A stretch of 64,000 nucleotides of DNA. Source: Celeribacter baekdonensis B30. GTDB taxonomy: Bacteria > Pseudomonadota > Alphaproteobacteria > Rhodobacterales > Rhodobacteraceae. The translations under genes and the position numbers were made by a program. Positions 36,119 through 44,854 of the stretch are shown one piece after another. The notes beneath the pieces were generated by a model. That model was not told the DNA's origin. It worked only from the letters and a program-made list of their open reading frames with translations, and made no database searches. Positions within the stretch are counted from its first letter, which is position 1. Each line of letters opens with the position of its first letter. Location: positions 1 to 64,000 of the forward strand of contig NZ_AMRK01000016.1 in NCBI RefSeq assembly GCF_000299875.1. The letters run 5' to 3'.

Positions 36119-36154
36119 AAAAAACCGCCGCGCGGTTCTCCCGGCGGCGGTTTG
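36119..36154 (-). terminator. gltX intrinsic terminator
   Basis: Stem AAACCGCCG / CGGCGGTTT followed on the minus strand by a run of six Ts, about 20 nt after the gltX stop. It separates gltX from the gcv riboswitch. Confidence 0.8.
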
Positions 36155-36173
36155 TCTTTCTCAAAAGCAGCGT

Positions 36174-37496
36174 TTAAAGCGTTGGCTTTTTCTGCATCAA
36201 CGGCATGACATGGGACATGTCCGGCCCGCGTTCCATGCCCGTCACCGCCTTGCGCAGCGGCATGAACAGGCCCTTGCCCTTACGCCCTGTCGCGTCTTTG
36301 ACGGCGCTGGTCCACTCTTTCCATGTCTCGCTGGTGTAGGGCGGTTCCGGCAAAAGCGCATAGGCGGCGGGGATGAAATCCTTGTCCTCGTCAGAGATCA
36401 GCGGCGTCGCGCCATCGCGGAACAGCTCCCACCACCCTTTCATATCGGCTTTGACGGTGATGTTTTCGCGCACCACGGTCCAGAACGGTTCGGCAATCTC
36501 AGCAGGCACGCCAAGGGCGGCCACCTCGTCGGCCACATCCGCAAAAGGACGGGCGTGATTGACTTGGGCGGTCAGGGCGAACAGGTCCTGCACGTCGAAT
36601 TTCGTCGGCGCAGAGCCAAAGGTCGAGAGATCAAAGCCCTCGATCAGCTCGTCCATGGACGTGCGCACCTCAACCGGCTGGCTCGATCCAATCCGCGCCA
36701 TCAGCGACAAAAGCGCCATCGGTTCAACACCTTGCGCACGCAGGTCGCGCAGACTCAGCGTACCAAGACGTTTGGACAGCGCCTCGCCTTGCGGCCCCGT
36801 CAAAAGCGAATGGTGAGCAAAGCTCGGCACAGTGCCACCCAAGGCTTCGATGATCTGAATTTGCGTTGCGGTGTTGGTGACGTGATCCGAGCCGCGCACG
36901 ATATGGGTGACGCCAAAATCGACGTCATCACAGACGGAGGCCAGCGTGTAGAGAAACTGCCCGTCGCCGCGGATCAGCACCGGATCGGAGACCGAGCCCG
37001 CATCAATAGAAATATCGCCAAGGATGCCATCGGCCCAGTTGATCCGCTCTTGGATCAGCTTAAACCGCCAATGGCCATTGCCGCGCTCAGCGCGCAGTTT
37101 GGCTTTTTCCTCATCGGACAGGGTCAGTGCGGTGCGATCATAAACAGGCGGCTTGCCCATATTGAGCAATTTCTTGCGCTTCAGATCCAGTTCGGTCGGC
37201 GTTTCAAACGCCTCGTAAAACCGCCCCTTATCGCGCAATTCCTGCGCCGCCTCTTCATAGCGCTCAATGCGCTCGGATTGCTTTTCAAAGCGATCCCAAG
37301 TGAAGCCCAGCCATTCGAGATCCTCTTGAATCCCATCGGCATATTCCTGTTTCGACCGCTCCTGATCCGTGTCGTCGAGACGCAGGATAAACTGCCCCCC
37401 GGCCTTGCGCGTGATGAGGTAGTTGAACAACGCTGTGCGCAGGTTGCCGACATGGATGAAACCCGTGGGAGACGGGGCGAAACGTGTGACGATCAT
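36174..37496 (-). CDS. gltX: glutamate-tRNA ligase
   Basis: 440-residue class I glutamyl-tRNA synthetase: SPTGFIHVGNLRTALFN (HIGH-type motif as HVGN) at residues 8-24 and GEALSKRLG (KMSKS-type) near residue 240. Charges tRNA with glutamate. The length is slightly below the common 470. Alphaproteobacteria often carry a second gltX, which also charges tRNA-Gln for transamidation; this window cannot tell which copy it is. Confidence 0.93.
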   Translation of the reverse strand: MIVTRFAPSPTGFIHVGNLRTALFNYLITRKAGGQFILRLDDTDQERSKQEYADGIQEDLEWLGFTWDRFEKQSERIERYEEAAQELRDKGRFYEAFETPTELDLKRKKLLNMGKPPVYDRTALTLSDEEKAKLRAERGNGHWRFKLIQERINWADGILGDISIDAGSVSDPVLIRGDGQFLYTLASVCDDVDFGVTHIVRGSDHVTNTATQIQIIEALGGTVPSFAHHSLLTGPQGEALSKRLGTLSLRDLRAQGVEPMALLSLMARIGSSQPVEVRTSMDELIEGFDLSTFGSAPTKFDVQDLFALTAQVNHARPFADVADEVAALGVPAEIAEPFWTVVRENITVKADMKGWWELFRDGATPLISDEDKDFIPAAYALLPEPPYTSETWKEWTSAVKDATGRKGKGLFMPLRKAVTGMERGPDMSHVMPLMQKKPTL

Positions 37497-37593
37497 TTTC
37501 GAACTCCTGTTGCGCTTCCTCTTTCATATCGCAGGCAAAGAGTCCATATCGCAACCTGTGTTCAGATGTGAGAAAGCCGCAAAGGAAAGCCCC

Positions 37594-38022
37594 ATGACAG
37601 ACGTGCCATCCCTGCCCCCGCTTGCGGCCATTGCCCCCGACCTTGATCAGATCGAAGACATCGCCCGCGCCACCATGGCCGCCCTGCCGCCCGCGTTCAA
37701 AGTGCTGGCCGTGCAATTGGGCCTGGCGGTGATGGATTTCGCGCCCGAGGATTTGTTGGCAGAAATTGGTATCGAGGACCCGTTTGAATTGACCGGGCTT
37801 TACACCGGAATCCCGATGACCGAAAAATCGACCATGGATCAGGCGACGGCGCCGGACACGATTTGGCTGTTTCGCCGTCCGATTTTGGATGAATGGGCGG
37901 CGCGTGGCAATGTGACGTTGCAGCAAATGGTGGCCCATGTGACCGTGCATGAATTGGCGCATCATTTTGGCTGGTCGGACGAGGACATCGCTTCGATAGA
38001 CAAATGGTGGGAATGGGACTGA
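37594..38022 (+). CDS. metallopeptidase family protein (zincin-like)
   Basis: 142-residue protein with the zinc-binding motif HELAHHFGWSDED near the C-terminus, characteristic of the small zincin-like family (formerly DUF1025) found next to unrelated housekeeping genes. It is cytoplasmic and no substrate is known. The ATG at 37594 has aaagga upstream; the longer frame starting at 37423 overlaps gltX and has no such site. Confidence 0.8.
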   Translation: MTDVPSLPPLAAIAPDLDQIEDIARATMAALPPAFKVLAVQLGLAVMDFAPEDLLAEIGIEDPFELTGLYTGIPMTEKSTMDQATAPDTIWLFRRPILDEWAARGNVTLQQMVAHVTVHELAHHFGWSDEDIASIDKWWEWD

Positions 38023-38132
38023 CGCCCCGCTCACGACCGCGTGATCTCATGTTTGGCTTTGCCCAAACCGTGCTATCTTTGCCTTCACGAAACCCGTTTC
38101 CAACACGAGAAACCTGTTCCGGGAGGACGCAC

Positions 38133-39062
38133 ATGACGACCACACCCTATCTGTCTCGCCGCCATCTGCTTTTGGCCGCCGCTGCCACGCCCTTGGCCTC
38201 TGCCTTGCCCTTTTCTGCCCGTGCCGATGCGCCGATGATGGGTGCAAGCCTGGCCCCCTATCGTCGCTTTAAACTGGGCGCGTTCGAAGTCACCACCTTG
38301 TTGGCCGGGACCCGCACCGTGCCAGATCCCCATAAAATCTTTGGTCTCAACGCCAGTGACGAAGAGTTTGCGGCCGCCTCGAAGGCCAATTTCATCCCAA
38401 CAGATGCGGCGCAGTTCTTTTTTACGCCCACATTAATCAACACCGGCTCAGAGGTGATCTTGTTTGACACCGGTCTATCGCCCGCAGGCACAATTGCCGC
38501 GATTGAGGCGGCGGGTTACACCGCCGATCAAATCGACCGCGTGGTGATCACCCATATGCATGGCGACCATATTGGCGGCATCTATGAGGGCGCGCCGACC
38601 TTTGCCAATGCCAGCTATTCCACAGGTGAGGTTGAAATGGACCATTGGGACATGTCCGGCAACGACGGGTTTGAGGCCAAAATCCGCCCAATCCAAGATC
38701 AATTCGACCTGATGAAAGAAGGTTCTGCGGTGGCCTCCGGCATCACCGCAATGGAAGCCTTTGGCCACACACCGGGCCATTTGGCCTTTCACGTCGAGAG
38801 CGAAGGTGAACGCCTGATTTTGGGCGCCGATTTCGCCAACCACTATGTCTATTCATTGGCCCACCCGGATTGGGAGGTGCTCTATGACACCGACAAATCC
38901 ATGGCCGCACAAACCCGGCGCAACATGTTGGACATGATGGCCACGGATCGCGTGCCCTTCATTGGATATCACATGCCGTTCCCGGCGCTTGGCTATGTCG
39001 CCGCCCGCGATGGTGGGTTTGACTATGTCCCGGCGTCCTATCAGACCATGATCGAGGGCTGA
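38133..39062 (+). CDS. exported metallo-beta-lactamase-fold hydrolase
   Basis: 309 residues. A Tat-like signal (SRRHLLLAAAATPLASALPF) leads to periplasmic export. The MBL core has THMHGDHIGG near residue 155 and a later HTPGH (about 210), giving the dinuclear zinc ligands. The ATG at 38133 follows gggagg. The family includes lactonases and other hydrolases, so the substrate is unknown. A perfect hairpin follows the gene. Confidence 0.85.
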   Translation: MTTTPYLSRRHLLLAAAATPLASALPFSARADAPMMGASLAPYRRFKLGAFEVTTLLAGTRTVPDPHKIFGLNASDEEFAAASKANFIPTDAAQFFFTPTLINTGSEVILFDTGLSPAGTIAAIEAAGYTADQIDRVVITHMHGDHIGGIYEGAPTFANASYSTGEVEMDHWDMSGNDGFEAKIRPIQDQFDLMKEGSAVASGITAMEAFGHTPGHLAFHVESEGERLILGADFANHYVYSLAHPDWEVLYDTDKSMAAQTRRNMLDMMATDRVPFIGYHMPFPALGYVAARDGGFDYVPASYQTMIEG

Positions 39063-39080
39063 CCCCCAACGAATTTCAGG

Positions 39081-39118
39081 CCAACAATGGCCGCAGATGC
39101 TTCTGCGGCCATTGTTGG
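39081..39118. terminator. perfect 17-bp inverted repeat between convergent genes
   Basis: CCAACAATGGCCGCAGA, a TGCT loop, then the exact complement. It lies in the 63-bp gap between the convergent MBL and FIST-like genes, so it probably ends transcription from both sides despite the lack of a long T run. Confidence 0.65.
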
Positions 39119-39125
39119 AATAAAT

Positions 39126-40124
39126 TCAGGCCACGGCGCTTTGTACCAAAGGCTGAACGCCGACGCGCACCATCGTTTGATTGAGCAGGATATAGGCGAT
39201 CTCACCAAAGGTCGCAGGGCCGGTAAACGTGCCCGTGCTTTTGCCCTCAAGCTCACCATAGAGATAATTGAGGATACAGTTGCAGGACAATTCATTGGCC
39301 CCGTCGCCTTCAACTTTTGCAGCGAAACTGGCCGCATAGTCGCCCGTCGGCTTGGCAATGTGATATTCCGCCCCGGCGACAACCGGCGCATAAAAGGCCA
39401 CGCCGTTTTCTGCATCCACCGACTGGAACGACACATTGACCATAGCGCCAGCGTAATTGGCCACCAAAGGCAATTTCGTGTCGATGCCTTTTTGCGTCAA
39501 ATAGGCCGCAAAATCAACGATCTCGCCATTCACAGACGCGGTTTTTGCACCGAAACCGTTCTCGGAGAAGGTGATGAGATCCGCCTCTGTATCGGGTTGG
39601 AACAGGTTCAGAATACCAATGTCTGCGACGTAGCCCGCAGGCATTTCGACGTGAAGCACCGCAGCCCCCTCTTCAAAGGACGCGCCGGTTGCGCCGTCAA
39701 AGATTTTTGGCGTGGTGGAACCAAGATCATCCAGATGCACACCGGTGATCCAGCCCAAAAGCGGCTGGTCGAAAACCCCCGGAAATTCCGCGCCCTTGAT
39801 GGCAAATTCCGAATGCGCCTGTGAGAAGGCCGGGATCAAGATCATCGACAAGCCGTTGTCAAAGCGGTTCATCGACAGGTTGGCGAGATCATCCCCGGCA
39901 TAGATCACGGCGCGCGCATCGGTGGCTTGATCAAGTTCGGTCACGAAGACATTTTCGCGATCCACTTTACCGCCCTCTTCGGTTACGAAATAAACCGAGG
40001 TGCCACCAATCCATTTGCCTTTCGGCAGTTGCGACAAAGCCTCTTGCGATCCCGCCAAAAGCAGCACCGCACCCTCATTGATTTTACGCGTGGCATCTGC
40101 CACAGACATCATGGAGTTCTTCAT
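39126..40124 (-). CDS. FIST-like sensor domain protein
   Basis: 332 residues without membrane segments. The C-terminal motif FTGPATFGEIAYILLNQTMV resembles the FIST_C signature (GFxTYGEI, then HNQT), and NCILNYLYGEL fits the preceding FIST_C helix. The N-terminal part (DATRKINEGAVLLLAGSQEA) is unfamiliar. FIST domains are thought to sense small ligands, often amino acids. It is encoded with a small protein upstream, probably as one transcript. The family name is an inference from one motif. Confidence 0.55.
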   Translation of the reverse strand: MKNSMMSVADATRKINEGAVLLLAGSQEALSQLPKGKWIGGTSVYFVTEEGGKVDRENVFVTELDQATDARAVIYAGDDLANLSMNRFDNGLSMILIPAFSQAHSEFAIKGAEFPGVFDQPLLGWITGVHLDDLGSTTPKIFDGATGASFEEGAAVLHVEMPAGYVADIGILNLFQPDTEADLITFSENGFGAKTASVNGEIVDFAAYLTQKGIDTKLPLVANYAGAMVNVSFQSVDAENGVAFYAPVVAGAEYHIAKPTGDYAASFAAKVEGDGANELSCNCILNYLYGELEGKSTGTFTGPATFGEIAYILLNQTMVRVGVQPLVQSAVA

Positions 40125-40136
40125 GTCGTTATCCTC

Positions 40137-40346
40137 TCAAAATGCCGCAAAATCGGCTTGGGCAAAGGCGTTTTTCTCAAAATAGGCACGCAGTTCGCCA
40201 ATCTTTTCCTGAATTGCGGCGGGGGCATTGCGCACCTCGCGCCGCAGGCGCGTGATCAGAATTTTTGTGGCGAGGCTGGCGCTTGAAAGATCACCATCCG
40301 AGGTCAAAACGCGCTGCCAGCGCGGGTCAGTTGCAGCAGGAACCAT
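40137..40346 (-). CDS. small uncharacterised protein upstream of the FIST-like gene
   Basis: 69 residues from the ATG at 40346, chosen because agggag lies 6 nt upstream; the ATG at 40352 almost touches that site, and one at 40382 has none. Mostly helical and charged (DPRWQRVLTSDG start, ends FAQADFAAF). No family recognised. It lies 12 nt before the FIST-like gene on the same strand and diverges from the PfkB kinase. Confidence 0.65.
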   Translation of the reverse strand: MVPAATDPRWQRVLTSDGDLSSASLATKILITRLRREVRNAPAAIQEKIGELRAYFEKNAFAQADFAAF

Positions 40347-40474
40347 TTGCATCTCCCTAAAAATTAAAACTCGAACATGCATTGCACGTCTCGTTGCTTT
40401 CTGACGTCCACAGATTACTTTCCGCTTAATTGTTGCGCGCAGCTTGCGAAAAAATTGATGAAAAATCGTTGTTC

Positions 40475-40488
40475 GTGACCTGCATCAA
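40475..40488. promoter_or_regulatory. FNR/Dnr-type box
   Basis: GTGAC-CTGC-ATCAA matches the FNR-family consensus TTGAY-N4-RTCAA with one mismatch at the first base. It lies between the small gene (40346, minus) and the PfkB kinase (40553, plus), so it could control both directions in low oxygen. Confidence 0.4.
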
Positions 40489-40552
40489 AGATGTTAACGC
40501 TACCACGCCTAGAGTGATGTAAAATGTGACTCACCCAGAATTGGAGACGCAG

Positions 40553-41506
40553 ATGGCACAGATCCTCACGATCACACTCAACCCGACTGTGGACCTGTCC
40601 ACCAGTGCCGCCTCTGTGACCCCCGGCCCCAAATTGCGCTGCACAACTCCTGAGGCGGACCCCGGCGGCGGCGGCATCAATGTGTCGCGCGCGATCCGGT
40701 TTTTGGGCGGGGAAAGCACGGCGTTCACTGCTGTTGGTGGCGAAACAGGGGCGCTTTTGTTGCGGCTTTTGGCCGAAGAACGCGTGCGCTTTACCGCCTT
40801 TTCGGTCTCCGGCGGCGATACCCGGCAATCCATGGCGATCACCGACCAATCTACCGGCGAACAATACCGCTTTGTCATGCCCGGCCCCTATTGGAACCAC
40901 GACATGGTGGACGAATCGCTCAATGCCATCGCCGCCGCGGCCACCGTTGACGGGATCGTGGTGCTGTCCGGCTCGCAACCTCCCGGCGTGCCGATAGATT
41001 ATACCGCACGCCTCTCCCGGCGCCTCTCGGCCCATGGCATTCAGCTTTTTGTCGACACCTCGGGGGCACCCTTGCATGAATTGGTCAAACATCCGGCCAA
41101 TCCCTATGTGTTGCGAATGGATGATGTGGAGGCCGAAGACCTCGCCGGGCGCGCCTTGCCGACCCGCACAGACACCGCCGATTTCGCGCAGGCCCTGGTC
41201 GAGCGCGGCGTGGCCGAAAATGTCATCGTGGCGCGCGGATCGGACGGGTCGACCTTGGCCAATGCCACAGGCCGCTGGCACGCCTCGCGCGCCATTGATC
41301 CGGCTGACGTGGTCTCTGCCGTGGGCGCGGGCGACAGTTTTGTCGGGGCGTTTTCCATGGCCCTGACGCGGGGCGATACGTTCCAACAGGCGCTCTGTTT
41401 TGGCACGGCTGCGGCCTCGGCTGCTGTGCTGACGGCGGGCACGCAGCTCTGTTCAGCGCAGGATGTGGCGCGGCTTTTGCCCGGCTGTGTCTTGGTCGAG
41501 GTTTAA
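40553..41506 (+). CDS. PfkB-family hexose kinase (phosphofructokinase-like)
   Basis: 317-residue ribokinase-superfamily kinase. The N-terminal LTITLNPTVDLST and PGGGGINVSRAIRFLGG are those of the 1-phosphofructokinase/Pfk-2 group, and the catalytic GAGDSFVGAF lies near residue 260. It phosphorylates fructose 6-phosphate, fructose 1-phosphate or tagatose 6-phosphate; which one cannot be told. Its ATG at 40553 has ggag upstream; a GTG at 40526 is in frame. Divergent from the small-protein gene, and its stop overlaps the convergent Hsp70-like gene. Confidence 0.85.
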   Translation: MAQILTITLNPTVDLSTSAASVTPGPKLRCTTPEADPGGGGINVSRAIRFLGGESTAFTAVGGETGALLLRLLAEERVRFTAFSVSGGDTRQSMAITDQSTGEQYRFVMPGPYWNHDMVDESLNAIAAAATVDGIVVLSGSQPPGVPIDYTARLSRRLSAHGIQLFVDTSGAPLHELVKHPANPYVLRMDDVEAEDLAGRALPTRTDTADFAQALVERGVAENVIVARGSDGSTLANATGRWHASRAIDPADVVSAVGAGDSFVGAFSMALTRGDTFQQALCFGTAAASAAVLTAGTQLCSAQDVARLLPGCVLVEV

Positions 41507-42747
41507 GCGCCTTGCCGCGCCTCGGATGAGGCCAAGGCCAGCCCGTCGATCACGGCGGTGAAGGCCTCGCCACGCAAGGCCCGCGCCTGTGGCAGCACCT
41601 CCTCGGTCGCGCGCGCCACCACATCCATCAGGCTAGATCCGCCAACGTAAACCACCGCACCAATGGCGTCAGGGGCAAGCCCCGCAAGTGCGAGTGTATC
41701 TCGGATCGCCTCGGACAGCTCGGCCCGGTTGCCCGCCAAACAGACCGCCAAATCGGCAGGTGTTAAGGGCGCAGACAGGCCCTTTTCCACCAAAGACAGG
41801 TTCACGGCCGCATCCTTGCCGCCATTGGCACCGATCTTGGCCGCTTCCACGGCAAAGGCGATGTCATGGCCGAGCTCGGCCTCAAGCACCTCGATCAAAC
41901 GCACCAATTTTTCCGGTTCAACCGCGTGACGGGCCAGATCGCGGGCCAGAGACAGGGTGTCACGGGTGTAGAGAAACGGGATTTTCTGCCAAGTCGCCAG
42001 ATCGTTGAACAGGCTGGCGGGCACGGGCAAACGCCCCTCTGCCAAGGCGCGGCGCACCTCGGTCCCGGCACCGAGCAAGGGCATGGCGTGGCGCAGGCTG
42101 AGCGCACGGTCGAAATGCGTGCCACCCAGACGGATGCCGTGGGAGGCGAGGACCTCGGCGCGGCCATTCGCTTTGCGAAACAGAGTGAAATCGGACGTAC
42201 CGCCACCGATGTCCACCACCAAACCGATCTCTCCCGCGGCCAAATCGCGTGCAGAAAGCGCCGCCGCTTCGGGTTCGGGCAGAAAGCGAATATCGGAAAA
42301 TCCGGCCATCGTATAGGCCTCGCGCAGGTCGCGTTCGGCCTGTGCGTCCATCGCGGCATCGCGGGAATGGAAATGCACCGGCCGGCCAGAGACCACACCA
42401 GTGACCGGGTTGCGCAGTTGATCTTCGGTGCGCACACGCAAGTCACGCAGGAACAGCGCGATTACATCCAAAAGGCTTTGCCTTTTGCCGCCAATGGGCC
42501 GGGTTTCGCGCAACAAAGGCGTGCCCAGAACGGATTTGAGTGCCCGCATATAGCGCCCCTCTTCGCCGTCAATCAGCGCGCGGTTGGCGGCAGAGCCAAG
42601 CCGCATCCCGCCTTTCGGATCAAAAAACACCGCCGTCGGCAAAGTCTTTTCACCGGGTTCCAGTTCGACCAGCCAAGGCTGCCCATTCACCGCCACGCCG
42701 ACGGCGGAGTTGGACGTGCCGAAATCGAGACCAACGGTGAGATCCAT
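41503..42747 (-). CDS. Hsp70-family protein (YegD-like)
   Basis: 414 residues, containing only the actin-like ATPase domain and no full substrate-binding domain. Phosphate loop VGLDFGTSNSAVGVAVNG (residues 5-22), [16 protein letters not shown] near 195, and YVGGSSLMD near the C-terminus. E. coli YegD is similar in size and unassigned in function. Convergent with the PfkB gene by a 4-nt overlap. Confidence 0.85.
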   Translation of the reverse strand: MDLTVGLDFGTSNSAVGVAVNGQPWLVELEPGEKTLPTAVFFDPKGGMRLGSAANRALIDGEEGRYMRALKSVLGTPLLRETRPIGGKRQSLLDVIALFLRDLRVRTEDQLRNPVTGVVSGRPVHFHSRDAAMDAQAERDLREAYTMAGFSDIRFLPEPEAAALSARDLAAGEIGLVVDIGGGTSDFTLFRKANGRAEVLASHGIRLGGTHFDRALSLRHAMPLLGAGTEVRRALAEGRLPVPASLFNDLATWQKIPFLYTRDTLSLARDLARHAVEPEKLVRLIEVLEAELGHDIAFAVEAAKIGANGGKDAAVNLSLVEKGLSAPLTPADLAVCLAGNRAELSEAIRDTLALAGLAPDAIGAVVYVGGSSLMDVVARATEEVLPQARALRGEAFTAVIDGLALASSEARQGA

Positions 42748-42930
42748 GACGCGCTCCTCAATCAGAAAGTCGCGGTCATAGGCGTTGAGGCGGTGGGCGT
42801 AAAGCCTTAATCCGCCTTAAAGCGGCGGGGCAAAAATCCTTCTTCACCGGTTTTGACCCCACCGCGCGCACCCTTGATATGTGGCACGACGTTTCCATTC
42901 AAACCTGTCTCAGGTTTTCGTCGAAACGGT

Positions 42931-44589
42931 TTAACTCGGATCACGCCAGCCATTGGCAATCGGATAGCGGCGATCAAGCCAAAACGCCTTGAGCGTCAGG
43001 CGCGGACCGGGGGCGGATTGAAAGCGTTTATACTCGGAAATATAGAGCAGATGCTCGACCCGCTTCACCGTCTCGCGCGCATAGCCTTTGGCCACCAGAT
43101 CGGCCACCGATTCCTCATGATCCACCAGCCCTTCGAGGATCGCGTCCAAGACCTCATAGGGCGGCAGGCTGTCGTCATCGCGCTGATCGGGGCGCAGCTC
43201 GGCCGAGGGCGGTTTGTCGATGATCGCCACCGGGATGACCTCGCCTTCGGGGCCTTTCATCCACGGACGGTGATTGGCATTGCGCCAACGGCATTGCTCG
43301 AAGACGCGGGTTTTGTAGAGGTCTTTGATCGGGTTATAGCCGCCGTTCATGTCGCCATAAATCGTGCAATAGCCCACAGCGACCTCGGATTTATTACCTG
43401 TCGTCAACAACATAGAGCCGAATTTATTGGACATCGCCATCAGCAACAGACCACGCAGGCGCGATTGGATGTTCTCTTCTGTGGTGTCAAACGGCAGATC
43501 GCCAAAGATCGGCGCAAGCGTGTCGGTGATCGCGTCCCGCCCCGCCTTGATTGGCACAAAATCATAGCGACAGCCCAGCCGCGTGGCGATGTCTTTGGCA
43601 TCCTCAAGCGAGCCTTGCGAGGTGTATTCGGACGGCAGCATCACGCAATGAACGTTTTCGGCACCGATGGCATCCGTGGCGATGGTGGCAACAATCGCGC
43701 TGTCAATCCCGCCGGACAGGCCCAAAATCACCTTTTTAAACCCGGTCTTGCCAAGGTAATCGCGCAGGGCCTCGACCATGACCCGGTAATCTTGCTCCCA
43801 CGCGTCGGGGTGATGGGCAATCTCACCCTCCTCGGCGACCCATTTCCCGTCGGTCAGGGTGAAATCGACATGGCGGAGGCATTCATCGAACACCGGCAGG
43901 ATATGCGCCGGGCGACCATGCCGGTTGAGCACGAAAGAGCCGCCGTCAAAGACCTGATCATCCTGCCCGCCAACCATGTTGAGATAGACCAGAGGCACAT
44001 CGTTCTCGGTGACGCGCGACACCATATGGGTCAGGCGCACATCGAATTTGTTGCGAAAATACGGCGACCCATTGGGCACCAGTAGGATTTGCGCCCCGCT
44101 TTCAACCTGCGCCTCGGCCACATCTTCGTGCCAGGCGTCTTCGCAAATCGGCGAACCGATCCGCAACAGGTTGATCGCGTAAGGTCCCTCAATCGGACCT
44201 TCGGCAAACAGGCGCTTTTCGTCAAATACATTAAAATTCGGCAAGTGATGTTTGCGCAGGACTTGTTTGACCCGGCCCTCCGCCAGAATCCAATAGCCAT
44301 TATAAAGCGCATCACCGTAAGCATATGGCGCGCCGAGACCAATGGCCGGGCCATCCAACGTCAGCGCCGCAAGCTCTTCCATCATCGCCATGGCCGTGTT
44401 CACAAGGATCGGTTTCATCACCAAATCCTGCGGCTGATAGCCGATCAGGAACAGTTCGGGAAAAGCGATCATATCCGCCTTGGCGGCTTTGGCCTCGGCA
44501 TAAGCGGTGCGCACTTTCTCGGCATTGGCGGCGATCGCGCCCACGGTGGGATTGAGTTGCGCCATGCTCAGGCGGAATGTCTCGGTCAT
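42931..44589 (-). CDS. nadE: glutamine-dependent NAD+ synthetase
   Basis: 552 residues with two domains. The N-terminal nitrilase-type glutaminase has a catalytic Glu in FPELFLIGY, Lys in LRKHHLPNF and Cys in GSPICEDAW. The C-terminal ATP-pyrophosphatase has LGLSGGIDSAIVATIA near residue 300. It amidates deamido-NAD, the last step of NAD synthesis. The ATG at 44589 is preceded by a modest site; upstream codons to 44625 lack homology character. Confidence 0.93.
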   Translation of the reverse strand: MTETFRLSMAQLNPTVGAIAANAEKVRTAYAEAKAAKADMIAFPELFLIGYQPQDLVMKPILVNTAMAMMEELAALTLDGPAIGLGAPYAYGDALYNGYWILAEGRVKQVLRKHHLPNFNVFDEKRLFAEGPIEGPYAINLLRIGSPICEDAWHEDVAEAQVESGAQILLVPNGSPYFRNKFDVRLTHMVSRVTENDVPLVYLNMVGGQDDQVFDGGSFVLNRHGRPAHILPVFDECLRHVDFTLTDGKWVAEEGEIAHHPDAWEQDYRVMVEALRDYLGKTGFKKVILGLSGGIDSAIVATIATDAIGAENVHCVMLPSEYTSQGSLEDAKDIATRLGCRYDFVPIKAGRDAITDTLAPIFGDLPFDTTEENIQSRLRGLLLMAMSNKFGSMLLTTGNKSEVAVGYCTIYGDMNGGYNPIKDLYKTRVFEQCRWRNANHRPWMKGPEGEVIPVAIIDKPPSAELRPDQRDDDSLPPYEVLDAILEGLVDHEESVADLVAKGYARETVKRVEHLLYISEYKRFQSAPGPRLTLKAFWLDRRYPIANGWRDPS

Positions 44590-44854
44590 GCTCACAGGTC
44601 CTGTCTCTGCGTACCGTTGGGCCATGCCTTTGGGCCGGACCCGCTGGCCTTGCCCTTGGGTTTAGCAGAAAGACCGGCAAGGGAAAGCCGATTGGGGCAA
44701 AAACATTTGAAGAGGCCCGCGCTTATCCTTAGGCTGCGCGTGACCGCGCGGCGAGAGTTGAAGTAAACGGCTTGGCGCGCAGGGCTGTGCGGCGATCGGC
44801 CCATGGACCACCACCCATATGACGGACCAGCATGACTGGGATGAGGACAACATA

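Noticed and set aside
35760-36164. Arg-rich open frame over the glycine riboswitch
   Set aside because: The region is explained by two glycine aptamers and the gltX terminator. The frame's composition is that of structured RNA sequence, not protein.
42898-42918. AAACCTG-TCT-CAGGTTT hairpin between the Hsp70-like gene and nadE
   Set aside because: Only 7 bp and without a T run on the minus strand. Could end nadE, but too weak to list as a terminator.
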